A stretch of DNA of 64,000 nt from Halosolutus halophilus. GTDB lineage: Archaea > Halobacteriota > Halobacteria > Halobacteriales > Natrialbaceae. The stretch is from assembly GCF_022869805.1 (NCBI RefSeq), contig NZ_CP094974.1, positions 2,046,001 through 2,110,000 on the forward strand. The letters are read 5' to 3'. Numbering within the stretch: position 1 is the first letter of the stretch; every line of letters begins with the position of its first letter. A program made the translations under genes and the position numbers. This document shows, piece by piece, positions 42,680 through 50,552 of this stretch. The notes beneath the pieces were generated by a model. That model was not told the origin of the DNA. It worked only from the letters and a program-made list of their open reading frames with translations, and did no database searches.

Positions 42680-43339
42680 TCAGGCCATCTGCTCTACAAC
42701 CTCTGTCACCGCGTAGAACGGCACCGTATCCACGAGCGCTACGAGTAACTTGACCAGATACTGGCCGACGATGATCGAGGTCAGCGCCCAGCCCCACGTT
42801 GGATCGCCACCGAGCCCGAGCGTTGGGAAGATCGCAAACCCGAGTGTGATGAAGACGACCGTATCGACACCCTGGCTGGCTGCCGTTGAGCCGCAGTTCC
42901 GGATCCATCGATGTCGACCATCCGTTCGTGACTTGAGATCCGAAAAGAGTCGAACATCCAGGTGCTGCGCGATCGCTAATGCCACAACAGATGCCAGAAT
43001 GATCGACGCCGAGTCGCCAAGCGTCGAGACGAACGCCGCTTGCCCGTCGTAGAATGGTGCTGTCGGCATCCAGATCGCCGCGAAAACCAGCGCGTACGCG
43101 ACAACGAGCGTGACGACAGTCCCGTTGACAACCGACGCTGCGTACTCGCGCCCGTGGTACTCCACAAGCAAGTCTGACGCGAGATACGCGACACCGAACG
43201 CAACGAACCCTGCTGGGACGGCAACGCCACCGATCACAGGCAACTCGACCCACGTCAATTTCGCCGCCAGTACATTGGCGAGGACGATAGACCCCGCGAA
43301 AAGAGCGGTGAACATCGCTCGAGTGTCCTCAGTTTGCAT
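42680..43339 (-). CDS. VUT/YhhQ-family 7-deazaguanine precursor transporter
   Basis: This is a 219-aa integral membrane protein starting at ATG 43339. About six hydrophobic segments are visible (for example MFTALFAGSIVLANVLAAKL, VVNGTVVTLVVAYALVFAAI and SASIILASVVALAIAQHLDV). Family hallmarks are NVLAAK in helix 1, ASDLLVEYHGREYA between helices 2 and 3, AIAQHLDVRLFSDLKSRT and IRNCGSTAASQGVDTVVFIT. Characterised members import preQ0, preQ1 or queuine. Next to a preQ0-DNA transglycosylase operon, supply of the base to the system is the natural reading. It converges on the EVE gene. It could also serve archaeosine tRNA synthesis. Confidence 0.85.
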   Translation of the reverse strand: MQTEDTRAMFTALFAGSIVLANVLAAKLTWVELPVIGGVAVPAGFVAFGVAYLASDLLVEYHGREYAASVVNGTVVTLVVAYALVFAAIWMPTAPFYDGQAAFVSTLGDSASIILASVVALAIAQHLDVRLFSDLKSRTDGRHRWIRNCGSTAASQGVDTVVFITLGFAIFPTLGLGGDPTWGWALTSIIVGQYLVKLLVALVDTVPFYAVTEVVEQMA

Positions 43340-43589
43340 GTAGAACCACCTTCTCAATCTGGGATATCGGTTCGCTCTCGATTAGCGGGATGCTATTTGA
43401 AGATCCCTCGGATATTCTCTGGAGCATATTAGTAGAATAACGATGGAAGGTATAGTCTTATTGGTTGATCAGTTAAAGAGACGGTCATCAGGAATCTGTC
43501 TCGATTTGCAAGAATTCTCGATTAGATATTTCTGTCAATCAGCGAGTCCAGCAGCCTGAAGCGCCTCTGAAAGCCCCAAATCTATCTCA

Positions 43590-44417
43590 ATGGAGGTGAG
43601 TCAGATCTCTTTCGACCGTTCAAACCAAACAAATTACTATGGAGAACTAATCAACAGAACTGTAGGTTTGAACGTACTCCATTCGCCAGATCATGCAGCG
43701 CTTGCCGATTTCATCTCTCGAGCACATACTGCAGACGAACTGGTGACGATCCATGCAACGTGTAGTGTCGAATATACCGGCAATAGGGAAGGAGAGCTCG
43801 GCTCGGGTGACCGAGTTGTTATCTGTAAAGGAGATGGTGCCGTGGCAGTGCACCGACCGACTGGAGCACGTGCAGTAGCTCGGCAGGGTATTGGAAGTTC
43901 GCTTGAGACAGTATTACTTGACGACTGTGTCCGCATCTATGCCGCGAAAGGTCAGAGTGAGCGGATTCGAGTGGACATCACTGATGCCTCGCTCGCAGTA
44001 CGGGATAGTGCCGTCGACGATGCGACCCTGCAGGAGAATCAAACTGAAGCGCAAATGCACGAGTACATTCTGTCGAATCCCGAGGAGATTGAGGCTAATC
44101 TTCGGATCCTCGAACACGAGCGGCAGACTCCCTATGGTCGGGTTGACTTCTTCGCAGCAGACGCAGACGGTAACAGCGTGATTCTCGAGATCAAGCAGCC
44201 GGAAGCCGAGTATTCTCACGTCGATCAACTCCAACGGTATGTCTCCTATTTTCGCACGTCAGACGATGCGACGGTGCGTGGGATTCTAGTCGCTCCGTCG
44301 ATCGGAAGTGGCGTGAAACGATTGTTACGACGACAAAATCTGGAATGGGTACAGCTCAAGCAATACCAAGTCAATGAGACCTCACCAGGACAAACTTCGT
44401 TCGATGACTGGTGCTAA
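43590..44417 (+). CDS. nucS: NucS/EndoMS-type mismatch endonuclease
   Basis: This 275-aa protein has the two-domain NucS layout. An N-terminal beta-rich DNA-binding domain contains ATCSVEYTGNREGELGSGDR and VICKGDGAVAVHRPTGARAV. The C-terminal RecB-type nuclease domain has an E-x-x-L-R opening (NPEEIEANLRILEHE), the catalytic D in GRVDFFAAD, E-x-K in VILEIKQPEAE, and the QLQRYV helix. NucS cuts both strands at mismatches and acts with the sliding clamp. The protein ends in GQTSFDDWC, which resembles a PCNA-binding box. Haloarchaea normally carry a core nucS elsewhere, so this may be an additional island copy. It stands alone. Confidence 0.85.
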   Translation: MEVSQISFDRSNQTNYYGELINRTVGLNVLHSPDHAALADFISRAHTADELVTIHATCSVEYTGNREGELGSGDRVVICKGDGAVAVHRPTGARAVARQGIGSSLETVLLDDCVRIYAAKGQSERIRVDITDASLAVRDSAVDDATLQENQTEAQMHEYILSNPEEIEANLRILEHERQTPYGRVDFFAADADGNSVILEIKQPEAEYSHVDQLQRYVSYFRTSDDATVRGILVAPSIGSGVKRLLRRQNLEWVQLKQYQVNETSPGQTSFDDWC

Positions 44418-44577
44418 AACCAATTAGGTACTAAGTCTAATACGTGCCACAGGTCCTTTCGGGAAGCCGTCTACTCAGTATGCACCCAGAGTTACCGAAT
44501 CTGGCCACCTCATTTTCACACTCGGATTTGAATGAAGAAATCGTGTTGCCGACTACTGTTCTACTGGATGCAGTGAG

Positions 44578-44967
44578 TCAACTGTCCAGATCCGGTGACT
44601 GGACAAGTCCTCCCTCAGCCTCCTCAACAGTAGCTACAATGCTCTGCATTGTCTGTGCGACGGGCCGCGTCCGGTCCGTCGTCGACACTTCGCTCGCAGT
44701 TGCGTCGTACTCAATGACGCCATAGTCATCAAGCATCGGCAGATGAGTATGACGGAGCCTGACGTTCGATGATCGCTGGACCGTCCGACCGACGGTCGCA
44801 GAATCGACGTCTGCTTCTCTCGCTGCGACCTGTCGAACTATATCCGGGACCTGAACGGTCACATCATCGCTGTCTTGCTCGAGTTGGAGCGCGTAGAGCA
44901 ACTCGAGTACGATTCGACGGCGCTCCGATTGGAAGAGGTCCAAGAGTGCATCCACCGCGCTATTCAT
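44578..44967 (-). CDS. DUF7344-type winged-helix protein
   Basis: This is a 129-aa protein, ATG at 44967. ALLDLFQSERRRIVLELLYA and LRHTHLPMLDDYGVIEYDAT are the two signature helices of the haloarchaeal DUF7344 winged-helix family, as in the gene at 730-1104. It is opposite in strand to NucS and the HNH gene and has no operon partner. Its target is unknown; haloarchaeal islands often carry such small regulators. Confidence 0.8.
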   Translation of the reverse strand: MNSAVDALLDLFQSERRRIVLELLYALQLEQDSDDVTVQVPDIVRQVAAREADVDSATVGRTVQRSSNVRLRHTHLPMLDDYGVIEYDATASEVSTTDRTRPVAQTMQSIVATVEEAEGGLVQSPDLDS

Positions 44968-45507
44968 GACTGGTCACCTCTAATGGACGACTCGTCAGCG
45001 ATCAAAACCTGACTGAGACCATCTTGGAATGTTGGTGTGCGATCCTCTTCAGAGTCAACTGTACAGTTCCGCCGAAGCCAAGAACTGGCTCGCTGTCCAC
45101 CAATCGGACAGAGTTATCACTCTCGGCTTGTGTAGACTCGATTGCTGTCATAGGTTGGCAGCGCGGCGCTCCGGCGTCCCAGCGCCGGGCCCGTTTTGGG
45201 ACGGCCGCGCTACCTCGGGATGGGCGACTAATCATAAAAAGCGCTCGTATTTCTAAGTGCTAACCAAATGGCCGCGAATATTATGTGTTGAGCGATCAAA
45301 CGGATCGAGTGCTACCTGCACAAAGGTAGCAAGTCAGAAGTCAGGGTTGACCTCTCTGTCACAACCACGAGAACACCCGGATCCACCACATTACCGGGGT
45401 TCTTTAGAAAGAGCGATCGCATTGTAATGATCAGTTTAGCCGACGTCTGCTCTACACAGTAGCTTCCCAAAAGATCGAAATGGGTAGATGAACATTCTGA
45501 GCCATCG
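44968..45507. other. 540-base intergenic region with a GC-rich hairpin
   Basis: No protein-like frame is visible. The left part is GC-rich and contains a strong inverted repeat (45159-45210). The right part is A+T-richer and should contain the promoters of the HNH gene. A non-coding RNA or the end of a lost mobile element is possible. Confidence 0.4.
45159..45210. repeat. GC-rich inverted repeat
   Basis: AGCGCGGC and GTCCCA in the left arm pair exactly with TGGGAC and GCCGCGCT in the right arm, with an 8-base GC insertion in the left arm and a 15-base loop. Role unknown: transcript end, small RNA, or transposable-element terminus. Confidence 0.45.
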
Positions 45508-46497
45508 ATGGCCCCAGCACGGCTCCGCTCAATCGTGCCGATGTTCGGCGGAGCAACAAGCTACATCGAGACACTCGATGCCATTCTTGCGTACGTCGAC
45601 GAACAACACCCCACGACGGACGAACTCGTCGGCTGGCATCGAGGAAGTTTCGCCCGTGTCTCAAGTCGAGACTCGATTATGCGCCGTGTCGAGTATCTCG
45701 AGGATGTCGGCTTTCTCACTGCCGAGAATGGCGTCTGGACACTCGGTCCCGAAGGCAAGCGATACGTCGCAGACCGCTCGACTGAAACCCTCCTCGAGAT
45801 CATGTGCCGACGAAACGTCGGCCTTCGAAGCCTGCTCTATGCGCTTTTGGTCGGTCCAATGACGATCGACGAAATCGGCCGCCAACAACTCGAAACACAC
45901 CCCGAACTCGGCTGGAACCCTGAGAACCCGGATATGGCACTCCAGCGCGTAAACTGGCTGCGAAGCCTTGAGCTCGTCCAGCAAGACGGCGACCAGTATC
46001 GGCTCACTGCCGAGGGGAGACAGTTCACCGACAATGCCGTCGAGACCTGGGCAGAGCCCGCTGCATTGACTGCATCCGATACGACTGATCCAATGACTGC
46101 GGGCACTTACGAGACGACAGTCAACGCACGAGCAATCGATCCAGAGTTCCGAGCGGCCGCACTGGCGAGGTTTGACCAGACTTGTCCGGTCTCAGGGGTA
46201 GACCATCCAGGGCTACTGGACGTCGCGCACGTCCTCCCGTGGAGCGACTATCCGGAGTACCGGGCGGACTTATCGAACGTACTGACACTCAGCAAGACCC
46301 ATCACGCAGCATTCGATCGGGAGCTATTTACCATTGATCAGGACTACCGAGTGCGAGTGAACCCGGCATTCGAGACAGAAAGCGAATTGCTGCGACGGAC
46401 AATCCTTGACCGTGCTGGCGAGCAAGTGCCGCTGCCCGACGGGGCCGTTGATCCTGAGTACGTTGCTCAGCACAACGAGATACTCGAGTGGGTGTGA
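45508..46497 (+). CDS. HNH endonuclease with N-terminal winged helices (intact copy)
   Basis: This is a 329-aa protein starting at ATG 45508. Residues ~15-90 and ~100-190 are two winged-helix segments (YIETLDAILAYVDEQHPTTD; SLLYALLVGPMTIDEIGRQQ). Residues ~210-310 are an HNH nuclease of the HNH_2 type: CPVSGVDHPGLLDVAHVLPW supplies the catalytic His, and NVLTLSKTHHAAFDREL supplies Asn and the His pair. The Cys pairs that would hold a structural zinc are absent. It looks like a restriction endonuclease with a sequence- or state-reading N-terminus. Three decayed copies in the same orientation lie at 49890-50372, 55287-55500 and 61628-61790. Confidence 0.82.
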   Translation: MAPARLRSIVPMFGGATSYIETLDAILAYVDEQHPTTDELVGWHRGSFARVSSRDSIMRRVEYLEDVGFLTAENGVWTLGPEGKRYVADRSTETLLEIMCRRNVGLRSLLYALLVGPMTIDEIGRQQLETHPELGWNPENPDMALQRVNWLRSLELVQQDGDQYRLTAEGRQFTDNAVETWAEPAALTASDTTDPMTAGTYETTVNARAIDPEFRAAALARFDQTCPVSGVDHPGLLDVAHVLPWSDYPEYRADLSNVLTLSKTHHAAFDRELFTIDQDYRVRVNPAFETESELLRRTILDRAGEQVPLPDGAVDPEYVAQHNEILEWV

Positions 46498-46600
46498 CAG
46501 TTCATAGATTCGTCTTTGGGCAGTAAGATATCGGTCTCAGTCCGTTTCACAAGATCTGAGTAAGTACTATTGCTTCATCTTGGGTGAAACATTCCTCAGA

Positions 46601-49600
46601 TTAGCTATCTGGTTCGTCAGCTAACCCAACCTCTCTGAGCGCCTGCTCCAGTTTATCATTTGTAGTGCCAGTATTCGATGATTTTGTGGCAGTATCATCG
46701 TCAGTTGTGTCCTCGAGACCAGCGGCAGATAGTGCTGCGTCGAGGCTTCCGAAAACCTCCTCATACACTTGTGGGTGGTTGTCACCGACTGAGTAAAGCA
46801 GTCTTCTGTTGACGTTGGACCAGTTCTTGCTGAGGCGTTTCAATTCAGCAATCAATTCGTCCCGCCGATTGTGGTCAGAGTCATTCTTCGAAGCCTCTTC
46901 ATGCCCTTCCTGGTCAGTCTGTGTGGCTCCTTCCTGCTCTTCTTCTTGGAGATTTGCTGTGGAGAGTGCTGCTTGTTGGCAGGCTTCAACAAGTTGCTCG
47001 GCTTCTGCAGTCGCTCGAATCCGAACCGTTTCGTCACGATAAACATACTCATCCAGAGTTGAGGAGAGATAGCGGTGGACGTCCTTGCCAGAATCGAGAT
47101 CCCACCGAGATGCCAGTTCACCGTTACTCGTCGGTTGCATCGCAACAATATCGCTGAGCCGGGTAAGATCACGTGGGGGAAGCTCGTGGTCGGTCTCCTC
47201 CACCAGCTCCTCATCAGGTTCGGTAGAAAGAGGACTAGGGAGGTCAGGAGAGACTCGTGATTCCGTCTCCCAGTCAAAAAACGCGTCACGGGCATCTGCA
47301 TATTCAATAAACGAACGAAGAATGTTATCAGGCTCTGTCTTTGCACCGATGCGGTCGACATTACCTACAACTACGAGTTTCGATTTCGGCCGTGTTGCCG
47401 CGACGTTGAATCGGTTCTGGTCTCCAGCGAACTTTAGACTCCCCGGGTCAGTGCCGACGACACTGTAGATGATAACATCTCGCTCGCGGCCTTGGAAACC
47501 ATCGACTGTCTCGACATCGACGGCATACTCTGTTTCGAGTGCATCGCGGATTACGTTTCGCTGCCCGCGATACGGTGTTATAATACCGAGCTGGTCGGTG
47601 TCGAGACCATAATCTTGGATGAGTCGAGCAACCAGCCGGACACAGACATCGGCCTCTTGTTTGTTAAACGGACTTCCGTAGCGTTTGCGCCAGCCCTGTT
47701 CCTCGCTGGTAGCAACCATCGCTAGTGGCTCGTCCAGGACCTCATCTACGAACATCTCGTCCGAGCGCAGATGAGATGGTGTTTCGATCGTTCCATCACC
47801 GGTATGCGCCAGCTCGATATTCGAGTCGTAGACTCGGTCACGCGCAAACCCGATGATCGGAGCGACGGACCGATAGTGTGTTCGGAGCCAAGCATCTTCA
47901 CCGAAGCGGTCGCGGAGGAGATTAAAGATACTCGACCCCGCCGGCGGACGTCCGGAGTCGGTATTGACGCTCTTCAGGACTGGGAGAAGTTGCTTGTGAT
48001 CACCGACGACAATCCACTTCTTTGCAGTTACCATCGCCAGCAAGCCCATCGGGGTACTGATCTGGCTCGCTTCATCGATGATGACGGTATCAAACTCGAC
48101 CTGTGCGAGGCCGCCGAGCTGAGAACGGACTAAGGTCGCCCCAGTAATATCGGCCTGTCTGACTGATGTGGCCTCCGCTTCATCCCACAACTCTCGCAAT
48201 TCTCGCTGCAGCGTGGTTAGCTCTTCCCGCTCTGCCGCAATCTCCGCGTCTATCTCGGCTTCTCTATTGGAGTCACGAAGCCGATGATCGACTTCGCGGT
48301 TCAGGTATCCCTTGTGTTCTTCGAGGGCGCCAATTCGCTCTTGTTGATCACTGATTGCCGATTTGAGCTCATCAACTCGGTCGAGCAACCCGCTCACCGA
48401 TGACGTCTCGCTATCAACCACTTTTTCCAACATCAATTCCTTCGCTTCTGTTGAGACCTTTTCAGGCCGCCCAACCCGAACGACCCTATGTGGGTTATCA
48501 CCAGCTAGGTTCTCAATGACGTTGTCGACAGCAATATTCGTGTGAGATGTTACTAGTACGCGTTCTCCCCGATTCGCAAGTTCATCTGCTGCTTTCGCAA
48601 TTACTTCGGTTTTGCCAGTTCCAGGTGGGCCAACGACGGTATACAGGTCCCCCGGACTCATACCGAGAACGTGATTGACAACTTCGCGCTGTGAGTCATT
48701 AAGCGGGAAACTGTCGGCGCCAACACTCTCCAACTGCGTGTTCTGCTCAGGGGTTATTTGCGGTAGTGAGTCACGATTCAGTGTCTTGAGTAAGCGTTTC
48801 GAGTTCTGTACGAGGCGTTCGTGATCCGGAGAAGATGTAGCAAGACCTTCAAAATCACGTTGCGCCTCAAGCAGCCACGATTGTTGCAGGACCGTAGTGA
48901 TATGTGATTCTGCACTCCACAACTCAACCGACATTCCCTCTGCGAGCGGGAGTGATCCCATCTCTCCGTAGTCGACGTGTACTTCGCTCTCAGTGGTGTT
49001 GATGACTCTTCCTAGCAGGAGCCGCTGATCATTTGTCGTATAGCCGACCTGACTTCCATCTTCGATCCAGTCTGGAGGGCGATGTGCCGTTCCAACAATA
49101 ACGAACTTCGAACTAGGATTGTGTTCAGTAATCTCACCAGAGAGACGCTGGTTGTAGCGATCTTGTCGTTCTCGTTTCGCCTCGTCGTGAACGATCTGCG
49201 GCCACCCACCAAGGAGTGTCCCGCAGTTAGAACAGTACAGCAGCGGTGCAGACTCGAACGAATTTCCGCACTGATCACAATAGAGATTATCCTCGTTCTT
49301 ATTGGAGACAGCGCTCTCTAAAGCATCTCGAATCACTGCATCGTTATTTTCCAGAAACTTGGTTGCAGTCGCTACTGGCTCCTCAATCTCAGATACACTG
49401 GAAAGCATATCGAGCCGTTCACTAATCTGATCTGTAATCTCCTTCCCAAGGAATCGACTGCCGGACTCAAATTTTCGTTGTGCACCAGCTAAGGTATAGT
49501 GAACGATTGCCGCGACAGCGGCGTCGGATCCAAACTGTTCAGCAAACGCAGTGACACCAGCCCGTGGACAGTCAGTGATCCAATCCTGAGTTCGTCGGGC

Positions 49601-49744
49601 AGACGCAGGGAACTCAAATTCCAACTGCGGTGCTGCACGGGATACGACATATGGAGCATCGATCAACAGATCGACCAATCGGACTGTGGCCGGATCCAGT
49701 CCCAACTCACGGCCACAGTGTGCATGGACATACCATTCAGTCAT
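46601..49744 (-). CDS. SF1 (Dna2/UPF1-like) helicase with zinc ribbon
   Basis: This is a 1047-aa protein. ATG 49744 (MTEWYVHAHCGRELGLDPAT) is chosen over a further upstream in-frame ATG. A zinc ribbon with CDQCGNS and YCSNCGTLLGG lies near 158. The helicase has Walker A VVGPPGTGKTEVIAKA (~370), IIDEASQI (~553), GDHKQLLPV, a TVDGFQGRERDVIIYSVVG block (~748) and NVAATRPKSKLVVVGN (~788), all typical of UPF1/Dna2-type superfamily 1B helicases. A long coiled coil interrupts the first lobe after Walker A (~440-530). The C-terminal ~200 residues hold two short repeats of unknown function. A nuclease domain is not evident, so it may work with the HNH enzyme that faces it tail to tail. Confidence 0.82.
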   Translation of the reverse strand: MTEWYVHAHCGRELGLDPATVRLVDLLIDAPYVVSRAAPQLEFEFPASARRTQDWITDCPRAGVTAFAEQFGSDAAVAAIVHYTLAGAQRKFESGSRFLGKEITDQISERLDMLSSVSEIEEPVATATKFLENNDAVIRDALESAVSNKNEDNLYCDQCGNSFESAPLLYCSNCGTLLGGWPQIVHDEAKRERQDRYNQRLSGEITEHNPSSKFVIVGTAHRPPDWIEDGSQVGYTTNDQRLLLGRVINTTESEVHVDYGEMGSLPLAEGMSVELWSAESHITTVLQQSWLLEAQRDFEGLATSSPDHERLVQNSKRLLKTLNRDSLPQITPEQNTQLESVGADSFPLNDSQREVVNHVLGMSPGDLYTVVGPPGTGKTEVIAKAADELANRGERVLVTSHTNIAVDNVIENLAGDNPHRVVRVGRPEKVSTEAKELMLEKVVDSETSSVSGLLDRVDELKSAISDQQERIGALEEHKGYLNREVDHRLRDSNREAEIDAEIAAEREELTTLQRELRELWDEAEATSVRQADITGATLVRSQLGGLAQVEFDTVIIDEASQISTPMGLLAMVTAKKWIVVGDHKQLLPVLKSVNTDSGRPPAGSSIFNLLRDRFGEDAWLRTHYRSVAPIIGFARDRVYDSNIELAHTGDGTIETPSHLRSDEMFVDEVLDEPLAMVATSEEQGWRKRYGSPFNKQEADVCVRLVARLIQDYGLDTDQLGIITPYRGQRNVIRDALETEYAVDVETVDGFQGRERDVIIYSVVGTDPGSLKFAGDQNRFNVAATRPKSKLVVVGNVDRIGAKTEPDNILRSFIEYADARDAFFDWETESRVSPDLPSPLSTEPDEELVEETDHELPPRDLTRLSDIVAMQPTSNGELASRWDLDSGKDVHRYLSSTLDEYVYRDETVRIRATAEAEQLVEACQQAALSTANLQEEEQEGATQTDQEGHEEASKNDSDHNRRDELIAELKRLSKNWSNVNRRLLYSVGDNHPQVYEEVFGSLDAALSAAGLEDTTDDDTATKSSNTGTTNDKLEQALREVGLADEPDS

Positions 49745-49889
49745 TCGATAGAATCGTAATGAATCATGCCGATATATTAATTTTCTCATATATGTGTGGG
49801 TTAGGCTATCGCGCAAACAACTCACTGCGTTTCGCGGAACTACTTATATAGATCAATTATTCTGATTTGGTTGTCAACCTCAAGAGGTT

Positions 49890-50372
49890 ATTTGAGATTA
49901 TATGTCAACGAACTGCTGTCTGCGAGATCTGCTCTATACGGTCTTGATAGTTCGATGACGAGCGACGAAATCGGCTGCCAACAACTCGATACACATCCCG
50001 AACTCGGTTAGAACCCAAAGAACCCTGACATGGCACTCCAGCGCGTGAACTGGCTGCGAAGCCTCAGGTTCGTTCAGAAGGACGGCGACCAGTATCGGGT
50101 CACTGACGAGGTTCACCGACGGCGCTGTTGAGTACGGGGCAGATTCTGCTGCATCGGCTGTGTCTGGTATAGTGGATCCGATGACCGCAGGAACATATGA
50201 GACGACGGTCGACGCACGAGCCATCGATCAAGAGTATCGATTCCAGGTGAATCCGGATTTCGAAACGGAGAGTGATCTGCTGCAGCAGACGATCCTCGAT
50301 CAGGCTGGAGAGCGACTTACGTTACTTGATGAAAACGTCGTCACGGACTATGGCAGGATAACGTGTCGATAA
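49890..50372 (+). pseudogene. Decayed copy 2 of the HNH endonuclease gene
   Basis: Runs parallel to the intact HNH gene from its codon ~97 to its end. Long stretches are nearly identical in DNA (for example around 50029-50059, ATGGCACTCCAGCGCG). An in-frame stop, several indels and the loss of the nuclease core inactivate it. The core is missing between AIDQEYR and FQVNPDFETE: 66 codons are absent compared with the intact gene. The last part still reads MTAGTYETTVDARAID and TILDQAGERLTLL. Confidence 0.85.
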
Positions 50373-50552
50373 ACGTCGGCCAATAATTTCATGAGCTAGT
50401 AATCAAGTGAGTGAAATAGCGGGGTCGGTCCAATTCCGCTTGAAGGACATCTTCATGGCATCAGTATCATCGGATGATGACTCATCAAATAATGAATCTA
50501 CAAATTCACGATTAAACTTTCACGCTGAGCGAGTCGGGGTGATGAAAACTTA

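Noticed and set aside
45002-45263. Short open frames on both strands in the region before the HNH gene
   Set aside because: They overlap each other around the GC-rich hairpin and have no protein-like composition.
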